The position numbers and the translations under genes were made by a program. Positions 30,442 to 40,700 of a stretch of DNA of 64,000 nucleotides are shown piece by piece. Under the pieces are notes generated by a model. That model searched no databases, was not told the DNA's origin, and worked only from the letters and a program-made list of their open reading frames with translations. Origin of the DNA: Blattabacterium cuenoti (GTDB lineage: Bacteria > Bacteroidota > Bacteroidia > Flavobacteriales > Blattabacteriaceae). The stretch's first letter is position 1; every line of letters starts with the position of its first letter. The stretch is from contig NZ_CP059183.1 in the NCBI RefSeq assembly GCF_014251275.1, positions 1 to 64,000 of the forward strand, written 5' to 3'.

Positions 30442-30526
30442 GGAGAGTTGCCGGAGTGGTTAACGGAACAGTTTGCTAAACTGTCGATATGTAAATATCG
30501 CGTGGGTTCGAATCCCACATTCTCCG
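30442..30526 (+). tRNA. tRNA-Ser (anticodon GCU)
   Basis: The acceptor strands GGAGAGT and ATTCTCC pair, with one G-T. The anticodon stem ACAGT/ACTGT encloses loop TTGCTAA with anticodon GCT. A long variable arm (CGATATGTAAATATCG) marks it as a class II serine tRNA. The T-arm has GGTTCGAATCC. It decodes AGC/AGU and is first in a three-tRNA cluster. The CCA end is not fully encoded. Confidence 0.96.
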
Positions 30527-30533
30527 CATATAA

Positions 30534-30608
30534 CGGGGTATAGCGTAGTCCGGTAATCGCGCCTGGTTTGGGACCAGGAGATCGTAGGTTCAAATCCTGC
30601 TACCCCGA
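30534..30608 (+). tRNA. tRNA-Pro (anticodon UGG)
   Basis: The acceptor strands CGGGGTA and TACCCCG pair perfectly. The anticodon stem CCTGG/CCAGG encloses loop TTTGGGA with anticodon TGG. The T-arm reads GTAGGTTCAAATCCTGC. With a modified U34 it can read all proline codons. It lies 7 bp after tRNA-Ser and is probably cotranscribed. Confidence 0.97.
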
Positions 30609-30613
30609 TATTT

Positions 30614-30687
30614 AATCACGTAGCTCAAATGGATAGAGCAACTGCCTTCTAAGCAGTAGGTTACAGGTTCGAATCCTGTCGTGATTG
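30614..30687 (+). tRNA. tRNA-Arg (anticodon UCU)
   Basis: The acceptor strands AATCACG and CGTGATT pair. The anticodon stem ACTGC/GCAGT encloses loop CTTCTAA with anticodon TCT. The T-arm is ACAGGTTCGAATCCTGT. It reads AGA/AGG; AGA is the dominant arginine codon in the genes here. It ends 2 bp before the clpP stop codon, which is on the opposite strand. Confidence 0.97.
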
Positions 30688-30689
30688 TT

Positions 30690-31364
30690 TTATTTTTTTT
30701 TCCTTCTTAGAATTTCATCTATCATACCATATTTTTTAGCTTCTTCTGAAGTCATCCAATAATCTCTATCTGAATCTTTTTCTACTTTTTCAACAGTATT
30801 TCCTGAATGAATAGATATAATATTGTAAAGTTCTTTTTTTAACTTCAAAATTTCACGTACTGTAATTTCAATATCAGAAGCTTGACCTTGAGTATGACCT
30901 ATAGGTTGATGTATCATTATTCTAGAATGTTGTAATGCTGATCTTTTACCTTTTTTTCCAGAACATAATAAAATTGCGGCCATAGAAGCAGCCATTCCTG
31001 TACATATTGTAGATATATCTGGTTCTACAATTTGCATTGTATCATATATTCCTAATCCAGCATATACATCTCCACCAGGAGAATTTATGTATATTTGTAT
31101 ATCTTTTTTTGTATCTGTAGATTGTAAAAATAATAATTGAGCTTGTACAATATTTGCTATTTGATCGCTTATAGATGATCCTAAAAAAATAATACGGTCC
31201 ATCATTAAACGAGAAAAAACATCCATTTGTGCTACATTTAACTTTCTTTCCTCTACAATATAAGGTGTCATTAATTTAATATAATCATCTACTATTACAC
31301 TATTAATATTTCTATGTTTAATTGCATATTGAATAAAATCTTCTGATATTTTTTTATAATTCAT
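30690..31364 (-). CDS. clpP: ATP-dependent Clp protease proteolytic subunit
   Basis: This serine protease subunit assembles as two heptameric rings and works with a Clp ATPase. The ATG at 31364 gives 224 residues. The frame is open for 47 more codons upstream, but that part is AT-noise. The catalytic triad is S127 in GMAASMA, H152 in MIHQP, and D201 in SDRDYW, with the same spacing as in E. coli ClpP. With the tmRNA and clpC-like genes of this window it forms a tagged-protein degradation route. It is divergent from the flippase gene (127-bp gap). Confidence 0.96.
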   Translation of the reverse strand: MNYKKISEDFIQYAIKHRNINSVIVDDYIKLMTPYIVEERKLNVAQMDVFSRLMMDRIIFLGSSISDQIANIVQAQLLFLQSTDTKKDIQIYINSPGGDVYAGLGIYDTMQIVEPDISTICTGMAASMAAILLCSGKKGKRSALQHSRIMIHQPIGHTQGQASDIEITVREILKLKKELYNIISIHSGNTVEKVEKDSDRDYWMTSEEAKKYGMIDEILRRKKK

Positions 31365-31491
31365 TATACTTTTTATTATAAAAATAAAGTTACTAATAAT
31401 AAATAATTTATTAATTACATTAAAAAATTTTTCAAGTAAAATTGAAAAAAATATGGAAATTATACACATTTTTAAATCTAAAAAAATATAA

Positions 31492-32955
31492 TTGAATTTG
31501 TACAAAAAATTGGCAATACAAACAATTATTTACGCTGTAGGATCAATTCTTCCAAAAATTGTTAATTATATATTTTTGAAATTTTTCACTATTTCATTAA
31601 AAGTAGGAGAATTTTCATTATATGCGGATATGTATTCCTTATCTTTTCTTGTTATAGGTATTCTTTCTCTTGGACTGGAAAATACATATTTTAGATTTTT
31701 ATATAAAAAAGATTGTGATAAAGAGACAGTTTTTTCAACTAGTGTAATTATTCAATTCATAATTAATCTACTTTTTTTTATTATTTTTTTAACTTCAATA
31801 GATAATTTATCATATATACTTGGATATTATAATCACAAAGAATATTTTTTAATGTTTTCTATAATAATATTCTTTGATACAATATGTATATTGCCTATGG
31901 CATGGTTGAGAGCGAATAATAGACCATTAAGACATACTATTGTAAATAGTACAATTATATTTATTCAATCATTTTTTATAACATATATGTTTTTATGTTA
32001 TAAAAATTCTTGTATTTATAAAAAAAATTACTTTTTTTTTGTTTATGAAATAGTAAACTCTTTTACAGATAGAACAGGATATATATTTTTTGCTAATACA
32101 TTATCTTCTTTATGTAATTTTTTTTTAGTATTACCTATTTTATTAAAAAAAGTAAACATTAAAAAATTTGACATACTTTTTGTAAAAAAAATGTTGAGTT
32201 ACAGTCTCCCTATTATGATTGTATCAATATCATTTTCTGTAAACGAAAATTTAGATAAAATAATAATAAAAAGATGGGGATCAGATGAAATAAATGGAGC
32301 TTATTCTGCATGTTACAAAATTGCTTCTTTTATGAATTTATATGTTAAAACTTTTAGATTAGGAATTGAACCATTTTTTTTTAGAAAATCAAAAGATATA
32401 AATGCAAAGTACTATTATGAAGAAATTATTTACTTATTTATTCTATTAGGATTAATATTTTATGTATTAATATGTGGAAACATATCTTTATTTATAAATT
32501 TTTTAATCGATAAAAAATATCACATAGCTATATCAATTATTCCTGTTATTATGATGGGGAACCTATTATTAGGTATATATACAAATATGTCAATATTTTA
32601 TAAAATTTTAGATAAACCTATTATCGGAACTTATATATCTTTTATAGGATTATTAATTACATTATTATTTAATTTATTTTTTATATTTATTTCTAATAAA
32701 AACTTTATGATTCCGTCGTGGGGAACTTTAATATCATATGGATGTATGTTAATAATATTATACTCATGGAGTAAAAAAAAATTTTTAGAATTTTTTAGAA
32801 AAATAAATAATATAATTATACATTTTTTATTTGCTATTTTTATTGTTTTTATAACATATGAAAATAAAATAGGAATCAATTTACTTTTACAAATTTTTTA
32901 TATTATAATTGTATTTTTACTTGAGAAAAAAAGACTATTAAATTTATTTAAATAA
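31492..32955 (+). CDS. Polysaccharide/oligosaccharide flippase family membrane protein
   Basis: This polytopic membrane protein of 487 residues has about 12-14 hydrophobic segments and belongs to the MOP (Wzx/MurJ-like) superfamily. The LYKKLAIQTIIYAVGSILPKI start is typical of flavobacterial lipopolysaccharide biosynthesis flippases. The start codon is TTG at 31492. The substrate is unknown; a cell-envelope glycan or lipid-linked intermediate is plausible, and the sugar nucleotidyltransferase two genes downstream fits that. The long central cytoplasmic/extracytoplasmic loops are AT-drifted. Confidence 0.85.
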   Translation: MNLYKKLAIQTIIYAVGSILPKIVNYIFLKFFTISLKVGEFSLYADMYSLSFLVIGILSLGLENTYFRFLYKKDCDKETVFSTSVIIQFIINLLFFIIFLTSIDNLSYILGYYNHKEYFLMFSIIIFFDTICILPMAWLRANNRPLRHTIVNSTIIFIQSFFITYMFLCYKNSCIYKKNYFFFVYEIVNSFTDRTGYIFFANTLSSLCNFFLVLPILLKKVNIKKFDILFVKKMLSYSLPIMIVSISFSVNENLDKIIIKRWGSDEINGAYSACYKIASFMNLYVKTFRLGIEPFFFRKSKDINAKYYYEEIIYLFILLGLIFYVLICGNISLFINFLIDKKYHIAISIIPVIMMGNLLLGIYTNMSIFYKILDKPIIGTYISFIGLLITLLFNLFFIFISNKNFMIPSWGTLISYGCMLIILYSWSKKKFLEFFRKINNIIIHFLFAIFIVFITYENKIGINLLLQIFYIIIVFLLEKKRLLNLFK

Positions 32956-32972
32956 ATATAAATAAACATATT

Positions 32973-33335
32973 TTGATAAAAATAAATAATAATAATAGAC
33001 AGATATTAATTATTTCTAATATAAAAAAATCAATTTATATTACTTATTTAGAAAGAAAATTAATACATACAAATTTTTCAATTAAAAAGTATAAAAAAAA
33101 TTGCTTTTTTATAAAAAAAAATTTTTTATTATCCTTATGTATAATTCATATAACAAAAAAAAAAGAAATGAAAATTATTGTTATTAATACATTCTTAAAA
33201 CCTATTATTATAAATCCTTTTGAAAAATTGTTATTAATAGGATTGTATTACGATACTAAAATACAATGGAAAGAATCTATGATTTTAAATAAAAGTAAAA
33301 GAGGAAATAAATCTTTTGGAAGTACTGGAATATAA
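32973..33335 (+). pseudogene. dut: Degenerate dUTPase relic
   Basis: The 120-residue reading frame ends RGNKSFGSTG, a close match to dUTPase motif V (RGxGGFGSTG). Upstream, MKIIVIN aligns with the IKVILVN strand after motif III, and YLERKLIHTN with the LERxLIPTG strand before motif II. The residues that define activity are missing: motif I AGxDL, motif II PRSG, motif III with the catalytic Asp (DxxYRGE reads THKKKE-like), and motif IV RIAQ (reads KLLL). Normal length is about 145. The start is TTG, and the frame is intact without stops. It is either a pseudogene still open or a repurposed remnant. Confidence 0.75.
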
Positions 33336-33355
33336 AATATAATAAAATAATATAA

Positions 33356-34366
33356 ATGAAAATTATAATTCCAATGGCAGGAAAAGCATTACGTTTATAT
33401 CCACATACTTTAAATACTCCTAAACCATTTTTATCTATTGCTGGTAAAACAGTTTTAAGAAGATTATTGGATAACCTATATAAATTCATTAAATTTTTTT
33501 CAGTACAGGAAATTATTTTTATTATAAAACCAATAGATAATATAAAAAATAAGTTGATTTCTTTATCTAAAGAAATTGGAATTACTCCAGTAATTTATTA
33601 TCAAAAATATCCTCTAGGAACTGCAGATGCTTTATTAAAAGCCGATAAGTCTATGATAGGTGGCCCAATAATTATAGCATTTTCTGATACATTATTTAAC
33701 AGTATTTCTTTTATAAAAATAAAAAATGAAAGTTTTGATAATATTATATGGACTAAAAAAGTTAAAAATCCTAATTTATTTGGAGTTGTTAAATGTGATT
33801 CTAATAAATTAATTACAAATTTTATAGAAAAACCGGAACATTATCAATCTAATTTAGCTATTATTGGTCTTTATTATTTTAAAAATAGTATTACATTAAA
33901 AAATGAATTGTGGAATAACTATAATATAAAAAATAAAAAAGAATATCAATTGACATATGTATTAGAAGCAATGAGAAAAAAAGGAGTAAGATTTATCAGT
34001 TGTCAAGTAAAAAATTGGATGGATTTTGGAAATAAGAATAGCACACTTTCTTCTCATTCTAAAATACTTTCTATGGAGTCAAAAAATTATAATTTAATTA
34101 ATAAAAAATCTACTATAAAAAATAGTTTAATAATAAATCCTTGTTATATAGGAAAAGAAACAATTATTGAAAATTGTATAATAGGACCATATGTCTCAAT
34201 AGAAAAATACACAATAATAAAAAACAGTAATATAAAAAAATCTATCATTCAAAATAACACTAAAATTATGTATGCTAATCTACATAATAGTATAATTGGA
34301 AAATATTCCTTTTACAAAGGAAAAGAACAAGAAATAAGTATAAGTGATTATTCTATTTTAAAATAA
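33356..34366 (+). CDS. Sugar-1-phosphate nucleotidyltransferase with left-handed beta-helix tail
   Basis: This enzyme of 336 residues activates a sugar phosphate to an NDP-sugar. The N-terminal signature PMAGKALRLYPHTLNTPKPF (residues 6-25) is the nucleotide-binding loop of the family. YPLGTADALL and the ENIWTKK-like and IEKP segments follow. The C-terminal ~80 residues are hexapeptide-like (NSLIINPCYIGKETIIENCIIGPY), forming a left-handed beta helix. Glucose-1-phosphate thymidylyl-/uridylyl- or mannose-1-phosphate guanylyl-specificity cannot be separated by eye. Confidence 0.88.
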   Translation: MKIIIPMAGKALRLYPHTLNTPKPFLSIAGKTVLRRLLDNLYKFIKFFSVQEIIFIIKPIDNIKNKLISLSKEIGITPVIYYQKYPLGTADALLKADKSMIGGPIIIAFSDTLFNSISFIKIKNESFDNIIWTKKVKNPNLFGVVKCDSNKLITNFIEKPEHYQSNLAIIGLYYFKNSITLKNELWNNYNIKNKKEYQLTYVLEAMRKKGVRFISCQVKNWMDFGNKNSTLSSHSKILSMESKNYNLINKKSTIKNSLIINPCYIGKETIIENCIIGPYVSIEKYTIIKNSNIKKSIIQNNTKIMYANLHNSIIGKYSFYKGKEQEISISDYSILK

Positions 34367-34420
34367 CATTATATTAGTATTAATATTTTTTTTATATTTG
34401 ATAACAAAAAACTATATTTA

Positions 34421-34612
34421 ATGTTTTTTAATTCTATGTTTTTTGGTACTTTTGGAACTACAGAAATAGTAGTTATTGTAATACTTGCTCTATTACTTTT
34501 TGGTGGTAAAAAAATACCAGAATTAATGAGAGGATTAGGAACTGGATTAAAAGAATTTAAAAAAGCTTCAGAGGAGAAATCTTCTAAAAACTCAGAATCA
34601 GAATCAGAATAA
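34421..34612 (+). CDS. tatA: Twin-arginine translocase subunit TatA/TatE
   Basis: This 63-residue protein has one membrane helix (about 12-31), a [14 protein letters not shown] hinge-amphipathic helix and a Ser/Glu-rich tail. That is the complete TatA pattern. It forms the pore of the Tat translocase for folded proteins. The start follows a gap with no Shine-Dalgarno. TatC is not in this window. The ActB gene near 61.5 kb carries a twin-arginine signal (STRRDFIKWMG) that could use it. Confidence 0.94.
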   Translation: MFFNSMFFGTFGTTEIVVIVILALLLFGGKKIPELMRGLGTGLKEFKKASEEKSSKNSESESE

Positions 34613-34773
34613 AAAGATAAATAACCCTTTTTTATTTTTTATTATATTATATTAATAAACATCACTTTATACTTTACATTTTACACTCTTATATTAATAT
34701 TCTATTCTATAGATCATACTGTATTATATACACTATTATTATTATTATTAAACAAACATTTTAAAAATTAATA

Positions 34774-35892
34774 ATGGGAACGATAACGAAAAAAAAAATT
34801 ATGTTTTTTATGTGTGTTTTAAAAAGTTTGATAGTTCAGTCTTTATCAAAACCATTTTTAGAACCAAAAACTACTATAAAATCAACAAAAATTATATCGT
34901 CTACATCTAAAAAAAAATTAAAAGAAAAAAAAGAAAAAAACGTAGAAAAATCATATTTTTCAACATTAGAAAGAAAAATTAGATCTTTATATTGTAAAAA
35001 TTTTACAAAAAAAATAAAATCTCCCGTTATTAAAAATATAACCCCAGATAAACTAAAATATAGATTAAATTATATTAATAGAAGATCAAGATTAAAAATT
35101 TTTAAGTATAATACCATGGTTCATGCTTCTGTAGAAAGATATTTACGTATGGAAAAATATATAAGTAAAATTATTTCATTATCAGATTTTTATTTTCCAA
35201 TGTTTGAAAAAAAACTAAAAAAGTATAGACTTCCAATAGAATTAAAATATTTATCAATTGTAGAATCAAACTTAAATCCAATTATTACTTCAAAATCAGG
35301 AGCAAAAGGAATTTGGCAAATTATGCATTATACTGGAAATATTAGTAATTTAAATATTATTAGGAATCTTTATGATGAAAGAAATGATCCTGTAAAATCT
35401 ACAGATGCTGCTTGTAACTATTTACGTTATTTATACAAAAAAATAAGAAACTGGGAATTTGTTATTGCAGCTTATAATGCTGGGCCATATACAGTAAATA
35501 AAATTTTAAAAAATAAAGATAAAATAAAAAAAAGTTTTTGGAATTTATTAGATTTTTTTCCAATGGAAACTCAAAATTACATTCCAAGATTTATTGCAAT
35601 GAATTATATAATGAATTATTATAAATATCATAACATCCTAAAATTTTTGCATAATCCTTATAAGTATAAATATAAAAGAACTCTATCTGTACCAATAAAA
35701 GAAAAAATTTCTGTTAAATTTTTTTCTTATAGTTTAAATATAATTTATAGAGACTTAAAATTCTTAAATTCACAATTTATTATAGATTTCATAAAACCTT
35801 ATAAAAAAAATTTTTTTTTAAGATTTTCTAGAAACAATATTTATCTTGTGAAATATAAAAAAGTTTATAAAAAAGTTTTTCGTAAACATTAA
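34774..35892 (+). CDS. Membrane-bound lytic murein transglycosylase (MltD-like)
   Basis: This secreted transglycosylase cleaves peptidoglycan glycan strands. It has 372 residues. A short hydrophobic N-terminal segment (about 7-22) resembles a signal peptide. The Slt/GH23 domain (about 130-275) shows the catalytic Glu (E164) in YLSIVESNLNP, GAKGIWQIM, and AYNAGPYTVN. The LysM repeats common in MltD are absent; the C-terminal ~90 residues are a basic, weakly conserved stretch. It may serve the elongasome encoded at 11-16.7 kb by opening glycan strands. Confidence 0.88.
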   Translation: MGTITKKKIMFFMCVLKSLIVQSLSKPFLEPKTTIKSTKIISSTSKKKLKEKKEKNVEKSYFSTLERKIRSLYCKNFTKKIKSPVIKNITPDKLKYRLNYINRRSRLKIFKYNTMVHASVERYLRMEKYISKIISLSDFYFPMFEKKLKKYRLPIELKYLSIVESNLNPIITSKSGAKGIWQIMHYTGNISNLNIIRNLYDERNDPVKSTDAACNYLRYLYKKIRNWEFVIAAYNAGPYTVNKILKNKDKIKKSFWNLLDFFPMETQNYIPRFIAMNYIMNYYKYHNILKFLHNPYKYKYKRTLSVPIKEKISVKFFSYSLNIIYRDLKFLNSQFIIDFIKPYKKNFFLRFSRNNIYLVKYKKVYKKVFRKH

Positions 35893-35919
35893 TTTTCATA
35901 AACATTCATTTTCGTAATT

Positions 35920-36927
35920 ATGAACGAAAAAATAGAAGAAAAAAGAAAATCATTACAGTCTATTTTAGAAAAAATGGATAAAGTATATGGAAAAGGAACT
36001 GTAATGCAAATGGGGAATTCTAAAATAGATAAATTAGAAATTATTTCTTCTGGTTCGATAAGTTTGGACATTGCTTTAGGAATAAATGGATTTCCAAAAG
36101 GAAGAATTATTGAAATATTTGGACCAGAATCTTCTGGAAAAACTACTTTAGCATTACATGCTATAAATCAATCTCAGAAACTAGGTGGATTTGCAAGTTT
36201 TATTGATGTTGAACATGCATTTGATTATTTCTATGCTAAAAAAATAGGGGTAAATATAAAAGAATTAATAATATCTCAACCAGATTGTGGAGAACAAGCA
36301 TTAGAAATAGTAGATGATTTAATTAAATCTGATATTATAGACATAATAGTAGTTGATTCTGTTGCTGCTTTAATCCCTAAAAGCGAAATAGATGGAGAAA
36401 TAGGAGATTCTAAAATTGGATTACAAGCAAGATTAATGTCTCAAGCATTAAGAAAATTAACTTATAGTATAGGAAAATCTAAAAGCATATTAATATTCAT
36501 TAATCAGTTAAGAGAAAAAATTGGAGTATATGGAAATCCAGAAGTAACTACAGGTGGAAATGCTTTAAAGTTTTATTCTTCAATAAGACTAGATATAAGA
36601 AAAGGTAATATTATTAGAAATGGAGATAAAATATTAGGAAATAGAACAAGAGTTAAAGTGGTAAAAAATAAATTATCTTCTCCTTTTAGAATAGCAGAAT
36701 TTGATATTTTATATGGAGAAGGAATTTCAAAAATAGGAGAGATTATTGATATAGGAATTGATATAGGAATATTAAAAAAAAATGGTTCTTGGTTTAGTTA
36801 TGGAAATTTAAATTTAGGACAAGGAAAAGATACTGTAATAGAGTTTTTAAAAAATAAAAAAAATATTGTAAATGAAATACAAAAAAATATAATCAACAAA
36901 TATTTTCAAAAAGAAATTAAGATATGA
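35920..36927 (+). CDS. recA: DNA recombinase RecA
   Basis: This ATP-driven strand-exchange protein serves homologous recombination and repair. It has 335 residues, slightly shorter than usual because of a reduced C-terminal acidic tail. Walker [10 protein letters not shown] spans 68-76, Walker B is [10 protein letters not shown], and the L2/[10 protein letters not shown] and [14 protein letters not shown] blocks are intact. The start lies 27 bp after the transglycosylase stop. Its intact state contrasts with the eroded dnaX, nth and dut genes. Confidence 0.98.
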   Translation: MNEKIEEKRKSLQSILEKMDKVYGKGTVMQMGNSKIDKLEIISSGSISLDIALGINGFPKGRIIEIFGPESSGKTTLALHAINQSQKLGGFASFIDVEHAFDYFYAKKIGVNIKELIISQPDCGEQALEIVDDLIKSDIIDIIVVDSVAALIPKSEIDGEIGDSKIGLQARLMSQALRKLTYSIGKSKSILIFINQLREKIGVYGNPEVTTGGNALKFYSSIRLDIRKGNIIRNGDKILGNRTRVKVVKNKLSSPFRIAEFDILYGEGISKIGEIIDIGIDIGILKKNGSWFSYGNLNLGQGKDTVIEFLKNKKNIVNEIQKNIINKYFQKEIKI

Positions 36928-36943
36928 AAAAAATAATAATATC

Positions 36944-37705
36944 ATGAAAATTATTTTTTTAGGGACTGGATCTTCTCATGGTATTCCTATTATTGGAAGT
37001 AATCATCCAGTATGTCATTCTATAGATTCTAAAGATAATAGACTTAGAAGTTCAATTTTAATTGAAAAAAATAATAAATATTTTTTGATAGATTGTAGCC
37101 CTGATTTCCGTTTACAAATGCTTAATAATTATTGTGAAAATTTAGACGCTATTTTAATAACTCATGAACATTATGATCATATAGGTGGATTAGAAGATAT
37201 TAGACCAATTAATGATAAAAAAGAAAACACTATTCCTGTTTATGGATTAAAAAGAGTTTTAGAAAATTTAAAACTAAGATTACCTTATGTATTTTCCAAT
37301 AAGATAAAAAAAAACAATACTTTAAAAGTTTCTTTAAAAGAAATAGATTATAATAAAAAATACTATTCAATATTAGAATTTATAAAAATTTCTCCATTAT
37401 TTATATGGCATGGGAATCTTCCTATTTTGGGATTTCGTATAAAAAATTTAGCTTACATAACAGATGCTAGTATTATACCAATTAAAACAATTCATAAATT
37501 AAAAGGATTAGATATTCTAATAATAAATATTTTTAAAATACATCCTTTTTCATTGTCAAACACTTTGAATATAATAAAGATTATTAGCCCAAAAAAAACT
37601 TTTTTAACACACATTAGTTATCTATTTGGATTTCACAAAGACCTACAAAAAAAATTACCTAAAAATATCCATTTAGCTTATGATGGATTAGTGGTACTTT
37701 TATAG
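36944..37705 (+). CDS. MBL-fold metallohydrolase (PhnP/YcbJ-like)
   Basis: This metallo-beta-lactamase-fold protein has 253 residues. It has GTGSSHGIPIIG at the N terminus and the metal-binding HEHYDH motif (H74, H76, D78, H79), with further ligands in HGNLPI and the C-terminal LTHISYLF region. Family members are phosphodiesterases, including cyclic phosphate hydrolases; the substrate here is unknown. It follows recA by 16 bp. Confidence 0.85.
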   Translation: MKIIFLGTGSSHGIPIIGSNHPVCHSIDSKDNRLRSSILIEKNNKYFLIDCSPDFRLQMLNNYCENLDAILITHEHYDHIGGLEDIRPINDKKENTIPVYGLKRVLENLKLRLPYVFSNKIKKNNTLKVSLKEIDYNKKYYSILEFIKISPLFIWHGNLPILGFRIKNLAYITDASIIPIKTIHKLKGLDILIINIFKIHPFSLSNTLNIIKIISPKKTFLTHISYLFGFHKDLQKKLPKNIHLAYDGLVVLL

Positions 37706-37745
37706 AAATATTATAATATTAAATTAAAAAAATTATACTATAAAT

Positions 37746-40700
37746 ATGATTAAAATATTAAAAAATATTTTTTTCTCTTTAAAATCAACTTCTGTTTTAT
37801 TCTTACTATTAGCATTTACCATGGCAATAGCTACTTTTTTAGAAAAAAAATTTTCTACTGATTTTGCAAAAGTATTTGTTTATGAAGCTAAATGGTTTGA
37901 ATTTTTGATGTTGTTATTTTTAATAAACTTAATAGTAAATATATGTAAATATAAATTATGGAGTAAAAAAAAACTACCAGTTCTAATTTTTCATTTATCC
38001 TTTATATTTATCTTCATTGGTGGAATATTTTCTAGATATCTAAGTTTCGAAGGAATAATGTCTATAAAAGAAGGTGAAACAAATAACAAGGTTTATTCTC
38101 AAAAAAAGTATATTAAAGTTTATGCAAATAAATCATCTTTTATAAGGTCATATTATGACCCTTACATATTAACTTCTTTTCATAATAATTATGAAAATAA
38201 ATTCCTATTTAAAGGTGATCCAATAACAGTAAAAGTTATTAAATATATCCCTTGTGCAAAACTTATTTTTTCAAAAAAAAAAGAAAAATATAAAGTTATA
38301 AAAATTATTTCAACAAATAATAACGAAAGAATTGAAAATTTTATTAAGGATGGAGAATTTTTAAGAATTAATGGAATTCCTTTTTCATTAAATAATGAAA
38401 CTTTTTTTGGTATAAATATTTTTGAAAAAAATAAGAAACTTTATATTAATTCTTCATTTTCTGGAAAATGCATAGATATGATAAATGGGATTTCTACTCC
38501 ATTACAAAAAAATAGACCTTCTATTTTGGGAATAAGAAAGTTATATCAAATTAAAATAAATAAAATAACTACAATAGTATTTGTAATTCCTGAAGGAATT
38601 ATTAATGGAGAATTAAAATATATTCCTTCTTTATCATGTGAAAATGAAGGAAAAGAAAAAAACTATAATCCTAACGTTATTACTGCAATGATTTCTTTTA
38701 AAAAGAAAAAGAAATTAGTTACTTTTTTAAGTGGAGAAAATATTATGAGTCCAATTGTAAACATTGATAATTGTAAAATATCAATTGGATATGGCCCAAT
38801 GTTTTTAAATCTTCCTTTTTCTTTAAGATTAAATAAATTTAAAATAGAAAACTATCCAGGATCTGATTTCCCTTCTTTTTTTATTAGTAAAATAACATTA
38901 ATTGATAAAAATAATAAGAAAAATTATTCTATTTACATGAATAACGTATTAAATTACAAAGGATATAGATTTTTTCAGTCTGGATATAATATTGATAAAA
39001 AAGGAACTTATCTTACCGTTAATAATGATTATATGGGAACTTATTTTTCTTACGCAGGATATTTACTTATGAGTATAGGAATTATTCTTACTTTTTTTTG
39101 GAAAAATACTAGATTTTATAATCTAAGAAAAAAATTGAATAGTTTATCAAGGCAAAAATTCCTATTTATAATTATTTTTTTAATTATTAATAATAGTGGA
39201 ATAAAAAATATTATTTATTCTCATAATAATGAACATATTCATGAGAAAAAAAAAATTACTATAGAAAATATAAGTAATGTTATTAATATCCCAAAAAATC
39301 ATTCAGAAAAATTTGGAAAATTATTAGTACAAGACTATCAGGGTAGAATTAAACCTATTAATACTACAGCTATTGATCTACTAAGAAAAATATATAAAAA
39401 AGATACTATAGGAGGAATTGATGCAAATCAATGGTTTATTTCCATACATCAAAATAATTTTTTTTGGTCAAGGATACCTTTTATTAAGGTAAATAAAAAA
39501 GGAGGTAGCAAATTTTTAAAAAAGATAAAGGCAAATAATAAATATTATGTATCAATAATGAATCTTTATGATTTTGATACAAAAACACTTGAAATAAAGT
39601 TTATTCTTAAAGATGATTATCATATAGCTTTTTCAAAAAATCCAATGATAAGAAATGAATATGATAAAGCAGTAATTAATCTTAGTGAACGTATAGGAAT
39701 TATTCACGGAATATTCCAAGGGAAATATATTCGTATTTTTCCTATTCCAAACGATAAAAATAATACTTGGAATAGTTGGACGTCTTTAGATATAAAAAAA
39801 ATAAATAATATAGGTTTATTAATGTTAAATAATTATATGAAAGCTTTACAACGTTCTCAGTATGAGAAAAATTGGAATTTAGCTGATAATGAAATAAAAA
39901 AAATTAAATTATATCAAATAAAATATGGAAAATCTGTTATTCCAACAGATACAAAAATATCTATGGAAATTCTATATAATAAATTAAATATATTTTATTA
40001 TATATCTTTTTTATATGCATTTATCGGAATTATTATTATAATAAATTCATTTGTATCATTCTTTTTAAAAAAAGATAAAATTATCCACAATGTTTACAAA
40101 ATATTGTTTTTATTATTATCAATATTGTTCGTTATAGAAACACTTGGATTAATTTCTAGATGGTATATTTCAAATCATGCTCCATGGAGCAATGGTTATG
40201 AATCTGCTATTTTTATTAGTTGGTGTATTATTGTAATAGGATTAATATTTCATAAATATAAAATTGTTTCAGGTATTACATCTTTAGGATCTTTCATTTT
40301 ACTTATGCTAGCGAATGGAAGTATTATGGATCCAGAAATAACTAACTTAGTACCAGTATTAAAATCTCATTGGCTAATTATGCACGTAGCTATTATAACA
40401 TCTAGTTATGGATTTTTTTTTACTGGATCTTTTTTAGGATTTTTAGTTTTAATTCTGTATATTATTAGAAAATATTTTCATTTATATAATGAAAAAATAC
40501 AAAAAAATATAGATATATTAACAATAATTAATGAATTATGTGTTACTATAGGTATTTTTTTATTAACTGTAGGTACTTTTTTAGGATCTATTTGGGCGAA
40601 TAATAGTTGGGGTCGATACTGGAGCTGGGATCCTAAAGAAACTTGGGCCCTTATTAGCATAATGATTTATGCTTTTGTTTTACATATAAGATTAATTCCA

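Noticed and set aside
30393-30593. 66-codon minus-strand frame over the tRNA cluster
   Set aside because: It is the antisense of tRNA-Ser and tRNA-Pro; this kind of frame is a known artefact of tRNA genes.
30690-31505. Longer clpP start at 31505
   Set aside because: The added 47 residues are AT-noise and not part of the ClpP family N terminus; it would overlap the divergent flippase start.
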